Assembly (NCBI GenBank): GCA_030765055.1
Contig: CM060951.1
Span: 46,759,449 to 46,823,448, forward strand
Length of the DNA: 64,000 bases
From: Mantis religiosa
Lineage: Eukaryota; Arthropoda; Insecta; Mantodea; Mantidae
Reading direction: 5' to 3'
Shown here: in pieces, positions 1-13,376 of the stretch
Layout of the letters: every line of letters starts with the position of its first letter
Numbering within the stretch: position 1 is the stretch's first letter
Notes under the pieces: model-generated
The model's input: the letters and a program-made list of their open reading frames with translations, nothing else
Databases searched by the model: none
What the model was told of the DNA's origin: nothing
Program-made: the position numbers and the translations under genes

Positions 1-16
1 ATGGCATTCGTAATAG

Positions 17-129
17 ATTACGGCCTATGAGGAGAATTATTTTGATGAGCTATCGAAAGAAAATGTTCTACAGAGGTATAGACTGTTGAAACAAGTTGCT
101 ATGAAGGTTACTGCGGAAGTACAAGAGAG
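17..129 (+). CDS. Possible internal exon (37 codons) of an unidentified gene
   Basis: One frame is open for 37 codons plus two bases between an upstream AG (15-16) and a downstream GT (130-131). The 5' splice site reads AG|GTTAGT, close to the animal consensus. Two in-frame stops immediately precede the AG. The peptide is charged and helix-like, containing ENVLQRYRLLKQVAMKV, and has plain protein-like composition unlike the surrounding chance ORFs. I do not recognise the family. Only 16 bases of upstream sequence are visible, so a polypyrimidine tract and branch point cannot be assessed. If it is real, the gene runs rightward and the next several kilobases are intron. It could equally be a chance open stretch. 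Confidence 0.27.
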
Positions 130-3100
130 GTTAGTACTTGCATCGAAAGGAATATGCCGATCTCGTCTTTGCTTCAAGTATTAATAACTTTGCTATTGCA
201 TAATTCACTGAATTATGTGGGTAATACATTGTCCACCTCCCGTCTTGAAACGTTCAAGTCACTCGTCACTTGTCCTTCGCTCCTCGTTTTAAATTTACGT
301 AATGTTTCTAGTACTGACATATACATTTTAATTAAATTCGTTTCCAGTTTTTTCTCACGTGATATCTTTCTCTTTTACATTCACCGCATCCATCCTCCTA
401 TTTTCCACGATATCGTTATACTTCGTCACCAATTCAATTAACAATTCTTTCTCCATCGATGAGAAATTTGTTTATTGTTTGCCCGCCATTTTTAGCTATG
501 CGCAGACGAAACCGAAAACAAAGACGCATCGCAGTACGTTCAGAACATAATATGACTCATCCATAGCCTTCTATAGCTGTAATATTTACAAGTTTCTTGG
601 CGTTAACACGTATTTGTTAACATTTTCAGAAAACAGGTTGGTGAAATGCAAGAAATTTAACAGCTTTGTTAGCTCTGTTACAATTGTTATGTTACAATTG
701 TTAACGTCGATTTTAACATCTGTTGGTGTATCGGGCATTAGAATGGTGAAATAAAACCATAAATCTGGTTATTTTTTCAGTAAACACATATTATATAAAT
801 AACGAAAGAATTAATACATATGAAGGAAATGAACCTAAACTACTTTTACCCCTTTACATTACAAACTGTGATAACCTTCTCAAGTTGGAATGTAAAATCT
901 TTCGATTGTTTACGTTTTTCATAAGTGAGAAAATGCCTCAGGCAGTTGGTAATAATAAAAAATTATTAGTTCACTTTATGCTTTCTCACACGACCTATCG
1001 TTCCATGTTCGACGATGTCCTAGACTGCTGCTGCTGATGATGATGTATACTTATATTTTTCTAGTTTAGTTAATTTTACTGTTTTTCCTTGAATATCCTT
1101 TGATTGCAATGCTGCTTCCAACTCTTTAGAATAAGCAAAATGGCAAAAATGAAGAATACAGTTCTTGAATGAGTACAGAGAATGTTTGATCTTCACTGTG
1201 GAATTCTCTATATTCTACAAGTTTATCTATGTGATAAACACTATCAGAAATGCTTAGCTAGCGCAAAGTCTCTGATCTGCGGTAAGATACAGGCGGCTCA
1301 AGTCAACGATATTGATATCCGCTACAAACCAGAATGCAACCTCACGATGCAGTATTAGATGCTGGTACAGTGATCGCAATACAGCTGATCCCGAGCTTAT
1401 GGATTTTCAAGTTTAAACAGAAAGGTATCCAGGAGGTATTATACCATGAGATTCAGGAGCCTGTTCTAACATTAAACAATGAGGACATTTATTTCGTTTT
1501 GTGGTCTTTTTTAAGTGTTAGCTGTTTTCAAGCGTCCCGGCCTTCAGACAAATTTGTTTGGGTCAATGCAATTTATATGGATAAAGCTTATTGTCTGGCG
1601 AATTCTTTGCTTTCCTCGAAACTTGCTTAACATTGCAGGATCTGGTACACTTAGGTACTATAGAAAAAAGCAGCGAATCAAATACCCGACTGCAGGTGTT
1701 TGAGACGTATGCTATCCGATTTTCAGGCTTCCTCAGAAATACATGAGGGGAATGTATAATAATGAATTTGGATGGTATTTGGTGTATATAAAGGACTAAA
1801 GGCAATCCCCGCCTTCCTTATAGAGGTCTTTCTGTTTGCGATTGTAACAAATTAATTAAAATGGAAATTGTGGGTCGTTATATATTTTAGTTTTCTCTTT
1901 CGTGATTGAAGAAGACCTTAAAAATAATTAAATTTTAGCACGATTATGATACAGTTGTCTTTTTGACATCAACAATTTAGCCATTTATATATTTATGTAG
2001 CATAAATGGTTAAATATCATATTGAAAAGTAGCATTTCAACAATTTTAGTAGAAGAGGTGTAGTTTTCTAAACTATTTTGTATCTATTGTTTACACTTAT
2101 CTACTGAGAAAGAAGTTGTTGATATACTGCGGGCTTATTTCGAAACGTGCTACGCTAGGTTGACAAATTTGTGTCACTCTGGAGAAAGCTAAATCAATAT
2201 GTGAAGAATAATCCTATTATAATTTATATGGTGAAATATTATGTACTGTCACTGAATTCAATCCCCCTACTACTTCTGCAGTAGTTGTGTCTTTTATGTC
2301 GGAGAAGTTGCCTGGCAACAAAGGCGTTCGGTCGGAATATTATAACCTTTTACTTCGTGCAAGAGACAGTGCGTTCTGTGGTTCACTGCGAAGGTCCATT
2401 AGAGGTGCATGTGTGTTCGTTGTTAGAGTAAAGCAGCAACTTGCCTAGGTCATCAGAGCGGCTTGCGGCTTGCTTCCACAATGTAACAAAAAGCATGTGG
2501 GGAATCAATTAAGGTTGCTAGGGTTATGCAACAAGATAAACATTTTATTGTACTTCTTGTTACCTTTTACGCATTTAATGTGAGATTTAGATACACGTTA
2601 TGCTGTCTACGTTTTATGATTACTGTGGTTACCACAGTAACAATTACAACTTAGCTTATAATAGCTGGAATACTGGCTTCGAGAGTGAGATTTGTTTTTA
2701 GACAGCTTGTGTACACTACTCCCCTCTTGTAATCTAACGCGTGTGACGTATTGTGGCGATAGGTGCACTATCCCCACCACAGTTGCCATTCATCCTTACC
2801 GCGTAGAATTTCTGTCAGGATAAAATAATACATCTGTAGGTTATTTGCCTTGTTGTTGTGAGGTTGTACTGTACATTTTAACCAAAATGGTTAATCATTT
2901 TTCATGAAATAAGGAATTTCATTATAAGGGTTACAAAGATGCTCACCCTACGCGTTGTACCCCATATAAAAGGCAGGTGTGAGCATTTTCTTCATAAGTT
3001 TTTCTTCACGTCTTGTTTCATGAAGGCCATTGCAAGAAAATTGTTGTATATAATCCAACCAAAAGATGTCCATTACGAGAGATTCAGAGTGATTACATTA

Positions 3101-3840
3101 TTTATGTAGGAATCTTAATTTCATTAATTTTTAAGTTAATCTCAGTACTTACCAAAAAATTGTAAGTATTTAAAATTAAGTCAGAACAAAAGTGAGTGTT
3201 AGAAATACTTAATATTTTGTGGCTTATAACGAGGACAGGACGTTGAAATTTAAAACAGTCCGTAACACAAATAATGATCTACATGCAAGTTAAAAGTTTT
3301 AACTAGATTTGAAGAATAACAAAGTGATATTACAACTCTGTGTACTACAGCTGAAATCGCTAATGGGCTCATGTTGTTTGTAGTTTCTGTTTTAATGAAA
3401 GAGTTGGGACAAAAAATAACAATGGAATAAATGCGTATGCGTTTGTCAGATAAAAGTTTCGCTCGACATTAATACGATTATTTTTTTGTACAGTTGCAAC
3501 TTCTGAAAGTAGCTTTAGGACGCGAGAAACTTTGTTTACGGGCTTTGTTGCGATGGAAAGTCATTTCAGCTGAGCTGAGCTTGTTTTGGGTGCAGCTAAG
3601 CGAGTCTAAAGATAAGCCGCCTTCACTCTTGTCACTATCTCAACAAATGACGCTCGTTATAAGCTACTAAACTCTGCTACTGCCTGCCATGGTTATCAGC
3701 GAGAAGAGCTGCCAACGCCTGCCGAATTATGTCCCGGCCTGGATAACGCACGATTCTGTCCGAGTGCAATGTCGCAATAAAGCGAGGTAAAAGGCTGCAA
3801 ACTAAATGTTTTATAGTACTAAAACAATCTACACACCACA
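130..3840. other. AT-rich non-coding stretch, no supported gene
   Basis: No recognisable gene or repeat. A 98-codon ORF (1334-1630) and an overlapping 58-codon ORF (1182-1358) show no family motif and are interrupted in every longer reading. This would be intron if the exon at 17-129 is real. Confidence 0.5.
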
Positions 3841-3859
3841 CAACCCTCACGTTCTATAC

Positions 3860-4200
3860 ATTTACGCTTTTGAAACGAAAGTTTAACCAAATTTCACACT
3901 CTCTCCTTCATCTTCAAGAACTAGGCCTTCTTGCCTGCTATTGTCTGCCATTTCTGTTGAATTTTGTAGGAACTATATTTTTCTGGATTAACTTTGTCTT
4001 TAAGGTTGTACGTATCAAATTCTTTAGAAGGGGTTTCCATTTTAATGGTCCTAAAACGTACAACACACTTTTGGAATTTCATTCAGTTGCTTCAATTTTG
4101 CTTTTCGTTGCGTTCAACATCACAGCCATACGACAGCAACGGCGTCATTCTGTGTGGAGTTTTTTGTTTATCCCTTGTACCTACCACTGTGTCTCTTCGA
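3860..4200 (-). pseudogene. Possible LINE ORF2 linker remnant
   Basis: Read on the minus strand, one frame gives a lysine-rich stretch with two stops and the segment FDTYNLKDKVNPEKYSSYKI followed by QQKWQTI. This resembles the region between endonuclease and reverse transcriptase in RTE/CR1-like LINEs, where a phenylalanine plus 'KLK' plus 'NRF' pattern is common. No catalytic endonuclease or RT motif is visible. The plus strand carries a 120-codon hydrophobic ORF (3870-4232), which I read as the shadow of this pyrimidine-rich strand. The call is weak and rests on one segment. Confidence 0.22.
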
Positions 4201-4468
4201 TCTCTAAATGTCTATTTATATATATAGTTTAATATATAGATCTGATTTGTTAGACTCAAAAGTTTAGGTCCTTATTTATCACACTTGTACCTGGACTTAT
4301 TACTTACAACTATTTTGGATTTTAGGTAGTCACTGTTACTAAGAAAGCCTCTGTTCTCCTTTAGCTATTTGATATTTCCAACTTATATTTCACTATTATT
4401 AACCGAAGGTGGTACGTAGCCTTGTTCCGTTTCTTTGTTTTATTTTTCTCCTGCACTCATTTCCTTGT

Positions 4469-4583
4469 CTTCCCGATTCGAGGCGCTGTTACTCGTAGGA
4501 TCGCTTCGGATTTCCGCCGCTGCTCTCTTTGAGCGCTGCGAGTTCTGAAAATCCTCCTAGGTGTACTGCTTCGAATCGGGAAG
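4469..4583. repeat. Short palindromic element with 13-bp inverted arms
   Basis: CTTCCCGATTCGA at 4469-4481 is matched exactly by its reverse complement at 4571-4583. The roughly 90-bp spacer is clearly more GC-rich than its surroundings. The structure is compatible with a tiny MITE or foldback element. No convincing TSD was seen. Confidence 0.55.
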
Positions 4584-5160
4584 AGTTGATGCAACGCAAT
4601 TAAGTCAGGGGTAAGTGCTCCCAGTTTTAGGTTTTTTGGTAAAGTTTCTTTGAGTTTTCTTGGTCATTTTTGGTGCGCTTTGACTCGTTTTAATGGGCCA
4701 TTCCCTTCTGTTCTGGGACCAGAAGCTTTATTGTGTTTTCCGTTTTCATGTTTCTGATTTTAAAATGGTGACTGCTGGCTAGCTTGACATTTAAACATTT
4801 CCACATTTCTACGAGGTAAAATGGGGGATGGAATTTAAGTGTCGGTTTACCCTAAAGTCATATATGTATTCAAGGATTTTTAGGTGTTACTCATATAATT
4901 TTTCTTGTCAGTTACTTCACTTTGGCAAATTCTGACTGTCTAGTTCCTGGCTAGCATCACCGTTAATTTAATGTTTTCTGGGAGCCTTGCTAACCTCATA
5001 TTTTATTAATCTTGTTTCAGGAAAATTGTTTCTGATAGAGTAATTTTGGTTAAAGTTTGTGATGCTTTCTGTCTCCTTGTGCTATTTTAAAGGGAGCACA
5101 TATTGTTATAATGAAAATGTTATATTTGTTATAATTAAGGATTGTAGTAATGAATTAAGT

Positions 5161-5516
5161 CCTGCGCCGTGGCGTAGCGGGCTAAGGCAGCATGCCTTGG
5201 TCCCTGGCCACGGAAAGCGACCCGGGCTTGATCGCACCCATGGGGTACGGATTTTATGTCCCAGGTATAGGACCGGTGCCCACTGAGCATCGTGAGCAAA
5301 GTGAGGAGCTTACGCTAGGTAAGCGGCCCAGGTCACGGAAACCAACATTCCGGATGGGGGATGCCGAGATGCTGACCACATCTCCTCCCCGTATCGGTTG
5401 GATGATCGTTAACCTCTGCCGTGCGTAAGTGGGCGTGAGGCCGGCAGTCGGGTTAGTAGGCCTTGGCCCTCTAAGGGCTGTCGCGCCATGGGTTGTTATT
5501 ATTATATTATCATTAG
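5161..5516 (+). mobile_element. SINE family A, copy 1 (tRNA-derived)
   Basis: It begins with a tRNA-like head: an A-box-like TGGCGTAGCGG, then a B-box-like GGGCTTGATCG about 50 bp later. A body of roughly 250 bp follows and ends in a TTATTATTATATT-type simple tail. The same head and body recur at 10287-10582, which shows this is a dispersed family. Shared body landmarks are GATGCTGACC, GGTTGGATGATCG (one base shorter in copy 2) and GGCGTGAGGCCGGCAGTCGG. Short ORFs across it are chance readings of a GC-rich repeat. Confidence 0.8.
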
Positions 5517-6640
5517 TAATGCATTTGTATTGTTTATTGGGGGCAACATTGAGTCAGTCCTTAGTACCTTTCCTGGACCTCTTAGCTTTAGGGTTTGTAG
5601 GGCCAAAATTCCTCACTGTAGTTTACACAGTTTAGAAAGTGTTTAGGTGTGAAATACGCTGCCGGGACAGGCCGGCTCAACCTTCTGTAATTTATTTGAG
5701 ATTCCGTAATATCCATCTGGTCATCTGCAAACAGAATGGTAGTTACAGTAGCATTACCTATATTCATTTATAATGGTATACTCTCTCGCAATTCTATACT
5801 TGTTTCCACATCTATATATCACTGTGCACCCCAAATTTCAAGAATGTCTTGCGTATCACACTTACTTTACTAATACGTGTATCCTCAGGTCAGCTGAGGG
5901 CATGTATACGTAAACATTTCTACTAATTTTTTGCTATGTAAGGCAATGAATACTTCCTATCCAGATTATTAGCTTATCGCCAACTACAAGTCAGCAGCAA
6001 TAGACATTGCTTCCCAGTCTTCACCATAATCCAGGCCATCATAGTGTATAATTTGAACCTGTCAGAAATTAACCATTTCCTCATCCGAACAATAACTGGA
6101 TACTTTCCAAGTTTAAAATTAATTATACTTTAAAGGAATGAATCTGTATAATGTTTGTCCGCGAATAATAACCTCTCATTTATATAACTATATTTTTCTA
6201 ATACTGGGTATGATTTTCAAGTGTCTTATCACACCTTTGTCATCTGTTGCTTTCATTTTAATTTTGGCCTCTCATTTATTTTTATTTGGATATATTTTTC
6301 AAGATTCGACACTAAATACAATATTTTATTTGTTATTGTTTCTGAAATGTTTCTGTGTCATTTAGCTGCTGTTATATTCTCTTGGTAGTATGGTCATTTA
6401 TGGCTTAGAACAGATGACTTGTTACCCTTAGCTCCTGAAGAATCTGCAAAGTGATATAACATATAAATAAACATAACAATCAAATAAAAATGCCAGCACC
6501 CTTTAAAATTTGACGGGTGTTCTTTGCATTCGTATCATACTATTAAAACAAAACGTTATTCTGCTGTTTACTTTTCTTAAAAAAGACATAAATATTAAAG
6601 GAATGTTTGCAAATTAGCTACACTGTAATCTACCAGTCAC
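5517..6640. other. AT-rich non-coding stretch
   Basis: I see no gene, RNA or repeated element here. A 75-codon hydrophobic ORF (6138-6365) is a product of T-richness. Confidence 0.5.
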
Positions 6641-6835
6641 ATTCTAAATTCGGGGATGACAATCTACTTTTTCAACTCGTTGGTGACATGGAATTACATC
6701 AAAGAAACAAAAGAAACTGCACGAAAGCGATGGAAGCTCTCCCACATGTCAAACAATGACAGATGTACAAGGCCTCAATAAATGGTAAATACATTTTTAT
6801 AGGGAGAATTTTTCTCTTAAATCTATTCTATAAAT
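6641..6835 (+). repeat. Local diverged direct repeat, left copy
   Basis: It matches 7226-7425 in the same orientation with scattered substitutions and small indels. Shared landmarks include CATTCTAAAT, CTTTTTCAACTC, GACATGGAAT and CATCAAAGAAACAAAAGAAA. The copies are about 585 bp apart. No coding frame is conserved between them. Confidence 0.75.
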
Positions 6836-7225
6836 ATTTTAAGTTTAAATAAATTGTAGTCACCTAATAAAATCTATATATACTAATATAGATTACAGGT
6901 GCAGGTGACATTATTACATTTACAAGTGAAAATAAAATAGATATATAATACTTCATAACACTGCAGTATATTTCTATCATCAGCTTTGAAACACATTTAC
7001 ACATATGTAGAGATTGCAATTAACAACTGTACAATTCCACAGTAAAAGCATCGCTCCCGAGGTTATCATTTTATCTGACTTTCTGTACATGAATAATAGC
7101 TGGCAGCTTGCCTGGTACGTTGTACATAGTAATATAGGACAACACTTTTTTTCTACATTTTAATTCATGTGAAAGATACCCTAAGTAATGGAGAATGAAT
7201 CTGGTAACGTGATTTCCACATTTCA

Positions 7226-7425
7226 GCATTCTAAATGCGGGAACGACAATCTGCTTTTTCAACTCTTTGGCGACATGGAATCACATCAAAGAAACAAAAG
7301 AAAGTAGAGAAAAACGATGCAAACTCTCCTACATGACAAACCCTGACAGCTATAGAAGTCCTCGATAAATCGTAAATAAATGTTTATTTCAGGATTTTTT
7401 CTCCTTGATCTATTCTATAATAAAT
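7226..7425 (+). repeat. Local diverged direct repeat, right copy
   Basis: Partner of 6641-6835. It retains GACATGGAATCACATC and the A-rich stretch that follows, and ends near a shared TCTATTCTATAA motif. It is probably an old segmental duplication or two insertions of one repeat. Confidence 0.75.
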
Positions 7426-7478
7426 GCTCAATAGCTTCCTGATTACAGTTGATAATCTAAGTTTTCCTACTATTGTTA

Positions 7479-7752
7479 TCAACGCAAATTCGGCCGCGCC
7501 GTGGCTCAGTGGTTAGACTGCTTGGCTCTCACCAAGGTGGCCCGGGTTCGATCCCAGGCGACTGCAAAGTGAGATTTGTTGTGGACAACACGGCGCTGGG
7601 GCGGGCTTTCTCCGGGACCTCCGGTTTCCCCCGCCATCTCATTCCACCGGTGCTCTATCTTCATTTCATGTATCATCAGTGTCACCACCTGCGGTGCCGT
7701 ATGTAGTAAACGCGGGCGTTAAACACTACGCATTTCATTTCAACGCAAATTC
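7479..7752 (+). mobile_element. SINE family B, copy 1, with perfect 13-bp TSDs
   Basis: The body (7492-7739) is flanked by identical 13-bp direct repeats TCAACGCAAATTC at 7479-7491 and 7740-7752. The head resembles tRNA-Glu(CTC): an A box in GTGGCTCAGTGG, an anticodon arm CTTGG-CTCTCA-CCAAG, and a B box in GGGTTCGATCCC. The body runs through TGTGGACAACACGGCGC and GGACCTCCGG to a CATTTCATTT tail. The intact TSDs mark a LINE-mobilised, fairly recent insertion. Related copies lie at 24416-24690 and 36472-36768 on the minus strand, and a split copy at 9300-9807. Confidence 0.93.
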
Positions 7753-8925
<1,173 letters not shown>

Positions 8926-9203
8926 AAAACTTGCTGTGGCAGCTACAGCACCAACTGTTACACCAGCAAATGCTAAGCGATTCTGAACTGGAAATAAACT
9001 CGCTCATTGTAGGTCTGTCAAGTCACAGGTAGTAAAACGCTCCGTTTTTGTTCACTGGTGTAACTTAGGAGCATGTGCATAGCTTATTTTCAAAAGACAG
9101 CGAAAGCAGTGCAGTAATTGTCTTCTTTTAACTGCACCCGTTTAATTTCTTAATTACTTCTTTTACATCTTTTCTTCCTCAAATACGTATAGTTCATAGG
9201 CGT

Positions 9204-9205
<2 letters not shown>

Positions 9206-9275
<70 letters not shown>

Positions 9276-9295
9276 TGTAGTGTAGTGTAGTGTAG
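9206..9295. repeat. (GT)n tract followed by (GTGTA)n
   Basis: About 34 GT units end at 9274, then four or so GTGTA-type pentamers lead into the tail of a minus-strand SINE-B. The microsatellite probably grew from the SINE tail. Confidence 0.93.
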
Positions 9296-9299
9296 AGGA

Positions 9300-9807
9300 G
9301 GCGATGACACCGATGAATCATGAAATCAAAATGGAACACCGGTACAATGACATATCGGGAGGAACCGGAGCACCCGGAAGAAACTCGCCCCTAAACCGCT
9401 TTGTCCACCGCATATCTATACTCCTCCACAGGAGAGAAAGTCTCCGAGGCCTGAGACGCAGGGGGTTGGAGAAGGTTCCCACATCCTCCCTGGACAGTTT
9501 GATGACACCCCATGTCAGTACAGTTACAGACCATTCAAAAACATTCTAACGGCTTCTACTTTTGATACTGAATCTTCTCAGTTTTAGTGTATAGAGTGAA
9601 TAGGGCGCATGTTTTTTAACGGTCTGCTCCTTGTGTAGCATGCGTTCCCGTCTCCACATTCGCTGTCCTTGTCCCACTGAATAAGAGAGCACATACCTTA
9701 CAGGGACCTCCTTTGCGTTGCTGGACTATACATGCGGTAACCTGGAACCAAACTCAGGCCGCTTTGGTGAGAGTCGAGTGTTGTAAACACTCGGTGTCGG
9801 TGCAGCC
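9300..9807 (-). mobile_element. SINE family B copy split by about 320 bp of other repeat
   Basis: Bases 9300-9415 match the 3' part of SINE-B on the minus strand (landmarks GGAACACCGGTACAATGA, GGAACCGGAGCACCCGGA, TTTGTCCACC). Bases 9733-9807 match its tRNA-Glu-like head (GGTGAGAGTCGAGTG and CCTGGAACCAAACTCAGG against TGGGATCGAACCCGGG in the intact copies). In intact copies these parts are contiguous. Here about 316 bp separate them, and most of that is the dispersed repeat G. Either another element landed inside the SINE, or this is a longer composite family. Confidence 0.7.
9493..9731 (+). repeat. Dispersed repeat G, copy 1
   Basis: It matches 38855-39105 in the same orientation. Shared landmarks are ACAGTTACA-C-CATTCAA, AGGGCGCATGTTTTT, CACTGTCCTTGTC-like sequence and an AGAG/AGTAATACAT-like segment. 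It codes for nothing recognisable. It sits inside the split SINE-B. Confidence 0.7.
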
Positions 9808-9894
9808 ACAGTAAATAGGGGAAGTAAAATTGCATTCTACTCTCAAATTTGACGTTTTTAAGCCCCGAACACCACCGAAACGCTTTTAGAAAAC

Positions 9895-9896
<2 letters not shown>

Positions 9897-9971
<75 letters not shown>

Positions 9972-9981
9972 TGTGTGTGTA
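9897..9981. repeat. (GT)n microsatellite
   Basis: Over 35 nearly uninterrupted GT units with one GA interruption near the right end. Confidence 0.95.
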
Positions 9982-10286
9982 TGAAAGATACTTAAAAACT
10001 TAAGAACTATATGTTCATCGTTTCCAAACATACAACTCGAATATTTTCAAGAAAATCCCCCCACTTTAAACTACCATTTAAATGGAACATTTAAAATGAT
10101 ATCTCTCTTTCTGCACAAATTATTATAATAATTTTCATTGAAATATTCTTATGTTTAACACATTTTAGTGATAAATGAAAAGTATATCCTGAATTTTCTA
10201 TGTATAGCCTCTCAAGTGCCCAGGCAAATTTTGCGTAACTGTTAAAACGTGGAGATACACAAAAACTTTACTACACAAAATGAAAT

Positions 10287-10582
10287 CCTGCGCCCTGGCG
10301 TAGTGGGTTACAGCGCTATGGTTCTCTGCCCCCGGAATACACCCGAGATCCCACCCCTACAGTGGTATGGATTTTAAGTCCCGGGTGTAGGATCGGTACC
10401 ACTCAGCAACGTGAGGAAATTGGGGAGATACGCTATATAGCGAACCCTGGTCTAGAAACCCAACTTTCCGGTTAGAGGTGCCAAGATGCTGACCGCATCA
10501 GCTCCCGGTATCGTTGGATGATCGCCCATCTCTGTCTTGCGTATGTCGGCGTGAGGCCGGCAGTCGGGTTGTCAGGCTAGAG
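10287..10582 (+). mobile_element. SINE family A, copy 2
   Basis: It is collinear with 5161-5516 from the head (CTGCGCC-TGGCGTAG) through GATGCTGACCGCATC and GGCGTGAGGCCGGCAGTCGG. It is more diverged in the tRNA-like head and is cut off before the simple tail. Confidence 0.78.
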
Positions 10583-13376
10583 ATAATGTTTGTCTTTTTT
10601 TCATTTCTGACATATTCCTTTTCAATGAATTAACTTTCAAGTGCCTATACTTTTGTCCATTAGGAATGCGTTATCAGTCTTTATGGCCTTGCCATGCAAA
10701 AACAATTGAATTGTTTAGGACCGGCAACTATTACTTTAGCCTATTTACCTATTCCCACCTAAGAGAAAGTATTAAATCCATTTGTGTAAATGTTTAAACC
10801 GTTCAGCTTCAACTTCATAGAAGAGTAGGTTAAGTGTTTTAAAGAATAATTTATACAAGAGCGATTAGATAAAATCATGCGAGTGCATAAATCAGTATTC
10901 CAGTACTTTTCAGATTACAAGGAATACCAGTTCTGAATAACTTAATATAAATATTCACGTTAAACTAATACTCCAAATTTCGTAAAATGCAATGGATTCA
11001 AAGAGCGAGCTTCAGACTTGAGATTAGTTTTGTGGTTTTGTTTTTCTGCGAAAATATTCGCATTGTTGATAAGGAAATGACGATGACTGCATAACTATAT
11101 TCGTTATTACTTAACATTACGCCGCTCTTCGTTTTTTTTTCCGTCGTTACTTCACTTCTTGTTCCATTCTTTCTCGCAAAGCCGTTAAGAAAGACGGAAC
11201 GAGGAAAAAAGCGGACGATGGGTTTCAATAGCACCGTCTTACGTCATATTTCCAGCACTCTCCAATCAATAAGGTATCACGGGGTAGGGAGCGGCTCGTC
11301 AAAGTGATAAGGCCAAGCTTCAACTCAAAGAAGAAATTCCTAGCGGGCAGTGCTCCTTTGGAAATATAGGAGATCCCGCAACCGCAATATCGGCATCACC
11401 GAGGCACCATATTCGCAACCATAACGCTGCTCATACGACGTGTTGCACAGCCGGATACTTCACCACGGAGACTGTTGGCGCTCCATACCAGGCTGTAATA
11501 GTAGATTACATCACTACTTTCAGATAGGATACTTGAAGTAAAATAACTGAGTATCAACATTAGAAGCGCAAAAGAATTTATAAACCTAGACAGAATAGAT
11601 TAAATCGGAAACAAGACTAGAAGTGCCGTAAAAGTGACGAAAAAGCAACAGAGTGTTGGAATTTTATTCAGCATACGGCACCGCAAAAGGTTAGACATGG
11701 TAATACATGACATCAAGTGATAATTGGGTCGGAAACGTTCAGAATATCGCGTCAGCATTGGTGTTTACATTTGACTGCAGAAAATCTTAAGGAGAAAACA
11801 GCTCACAGGAAGGACGCCCCTGAACTGACGTCTTCCGCTCACGAGTCCGTGCTGTAACGAGCTTGGCCATCCATGTTGGTTACAGTGATACAGTGAAATG
11901 TGCATTAAACGTGAAGATGCAAACACATTAGGAAAATTCCTATTTATTAATCACTTTAATCTACATTCGGGAATCAGTTGGCAAGGCGGAGGGCAGCGGA
12001 ATAAGTCCTAAAAAACCTAACATTTTCATTCCTGCCTATACAAGTAGCAAAGGTTTATCCTATATTTTCAATTATAACATAATGTATCCTAGACCTTCTT
12101 TTGGTCCTTCAGTGTTTTCTAAAGCAGACACCCTCAATTTAACTGTTAGTCATTTAAAGAAGTTATGAAAAATAAAGAAAGCAGAAGCCATTGAAAACTG
12201 GAGGGTAACCTAACTTTTGGCATACGTTTGAACCAAAGTAATTTAAATGTTTTAAAAATCATATAAAAGTACTCCTTCATAACAGAAGCCGGATAAATCA
12301 GTGAGTAATTTTGAGATATTGACAGATTTCTGACTCCCCCTCTCCATTATCTTAATTTTAAAATACTCTAAGCATACCTATTTAGCCTTTTAGATTCGAC
12401 GCCGTTGAATATCTACCATGCACACAAGAAAAATATTATTCGATATCCGTACTCAAAAATAGGGTTAGAAATGAATTACCTGTATGCATTTCCAATTACC
12501 TTATAGATCTCCTCCCTCATTTTGACCTATTTTATAACCCATGTACATTCTGAAAAGCGGTGCTTTTAAATGACAGTGCAGTTAACCAATCGATTGAGAA
12601 ATTTCCAGTACTAGTTCAACCTCGCACATTGTTTTCTATTGTACATGGATCCAAAATGTCAAGGGTGTTACCTCAGCAACGTTTTTGAGGAATCTTCATT
12701 GCTTGACTCCGCAAGCTACGCCTCATGTCTCACTTATATGAATTAGTTTATCTACTGTTCCCTGATTTTGGCACCAGTTCAGTTTATTATCCTCGCCACG
12801 ACCAGATGCTGTTGGCAAGTATAAAAAAATCCGTTGGTGTGAGCTGCTGCGACCATGGTGGTCTAACTGTAGGCCGAAACCATGCAGTAGATTCATCGTT
12901 TTGGCTATAACAATGTATTGGATAGTTATATAAAAATACCTTCTTTTAGCAATCAAAAGTTGGCAGTCATTTAGGGGAGGCTTGATATATTAATCAGCAG
13001 TAATGAGAAAAGATTTTGTGTTCGTGTAAGAACTTTCTCAAATAATTAAGATACGAAAGTAGCTATATAAGCAAGTGTTATTTCAAGTAGCTTTGCTTAG
13101 GGTACACATATCCCTGAATGATGTGTATTTAAGGGCTCTGAATTTCAAGGGTCATCAAAGTAAAAGCCAACACATATCCTGAAGAACATGTTACAAAAAG
13201 CCTATCAGCCTAGCAGAAGGCGAATGTTTTGCTATACACGTAGCAGTTTGTTTTGGTAAAGGAATCTTAAGGTTTTGGAGTTGAACGCAAGTCCATCATG
13301 TAGGCTCTGAACTACAAAATGACGTGAAGCAGCGTTTAATATCCGAAAAAGTGCATAAATGGTGAGCAGTTTTAAA
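10583..13376. other. Non-coding stretch, no supported gene
   Basis: Mostly AT-rich. The interval 11260-11480 is less AT-rich than its neighbours but carries no long ORF or repeat I recognise. ORFs of 60-78 codons here lack family motifs. Confidence 0.45.

Noticed and set aside
1334..1630. 98-codon ORF as a gene
   Set aside because: No motif, and no splice or promoter context; composition is compatible with chance.
3870..4232. 120-codon hydrophobic ORF as a membrane protein
   Set aside because: Phe/Leu richness follows from a pyrimidine-rich strand; the minus strand better suggests a LINE fossil.
5059..5428. 75- and 78-codon ORFs
   Set aside because: They read across the SINE-A body.
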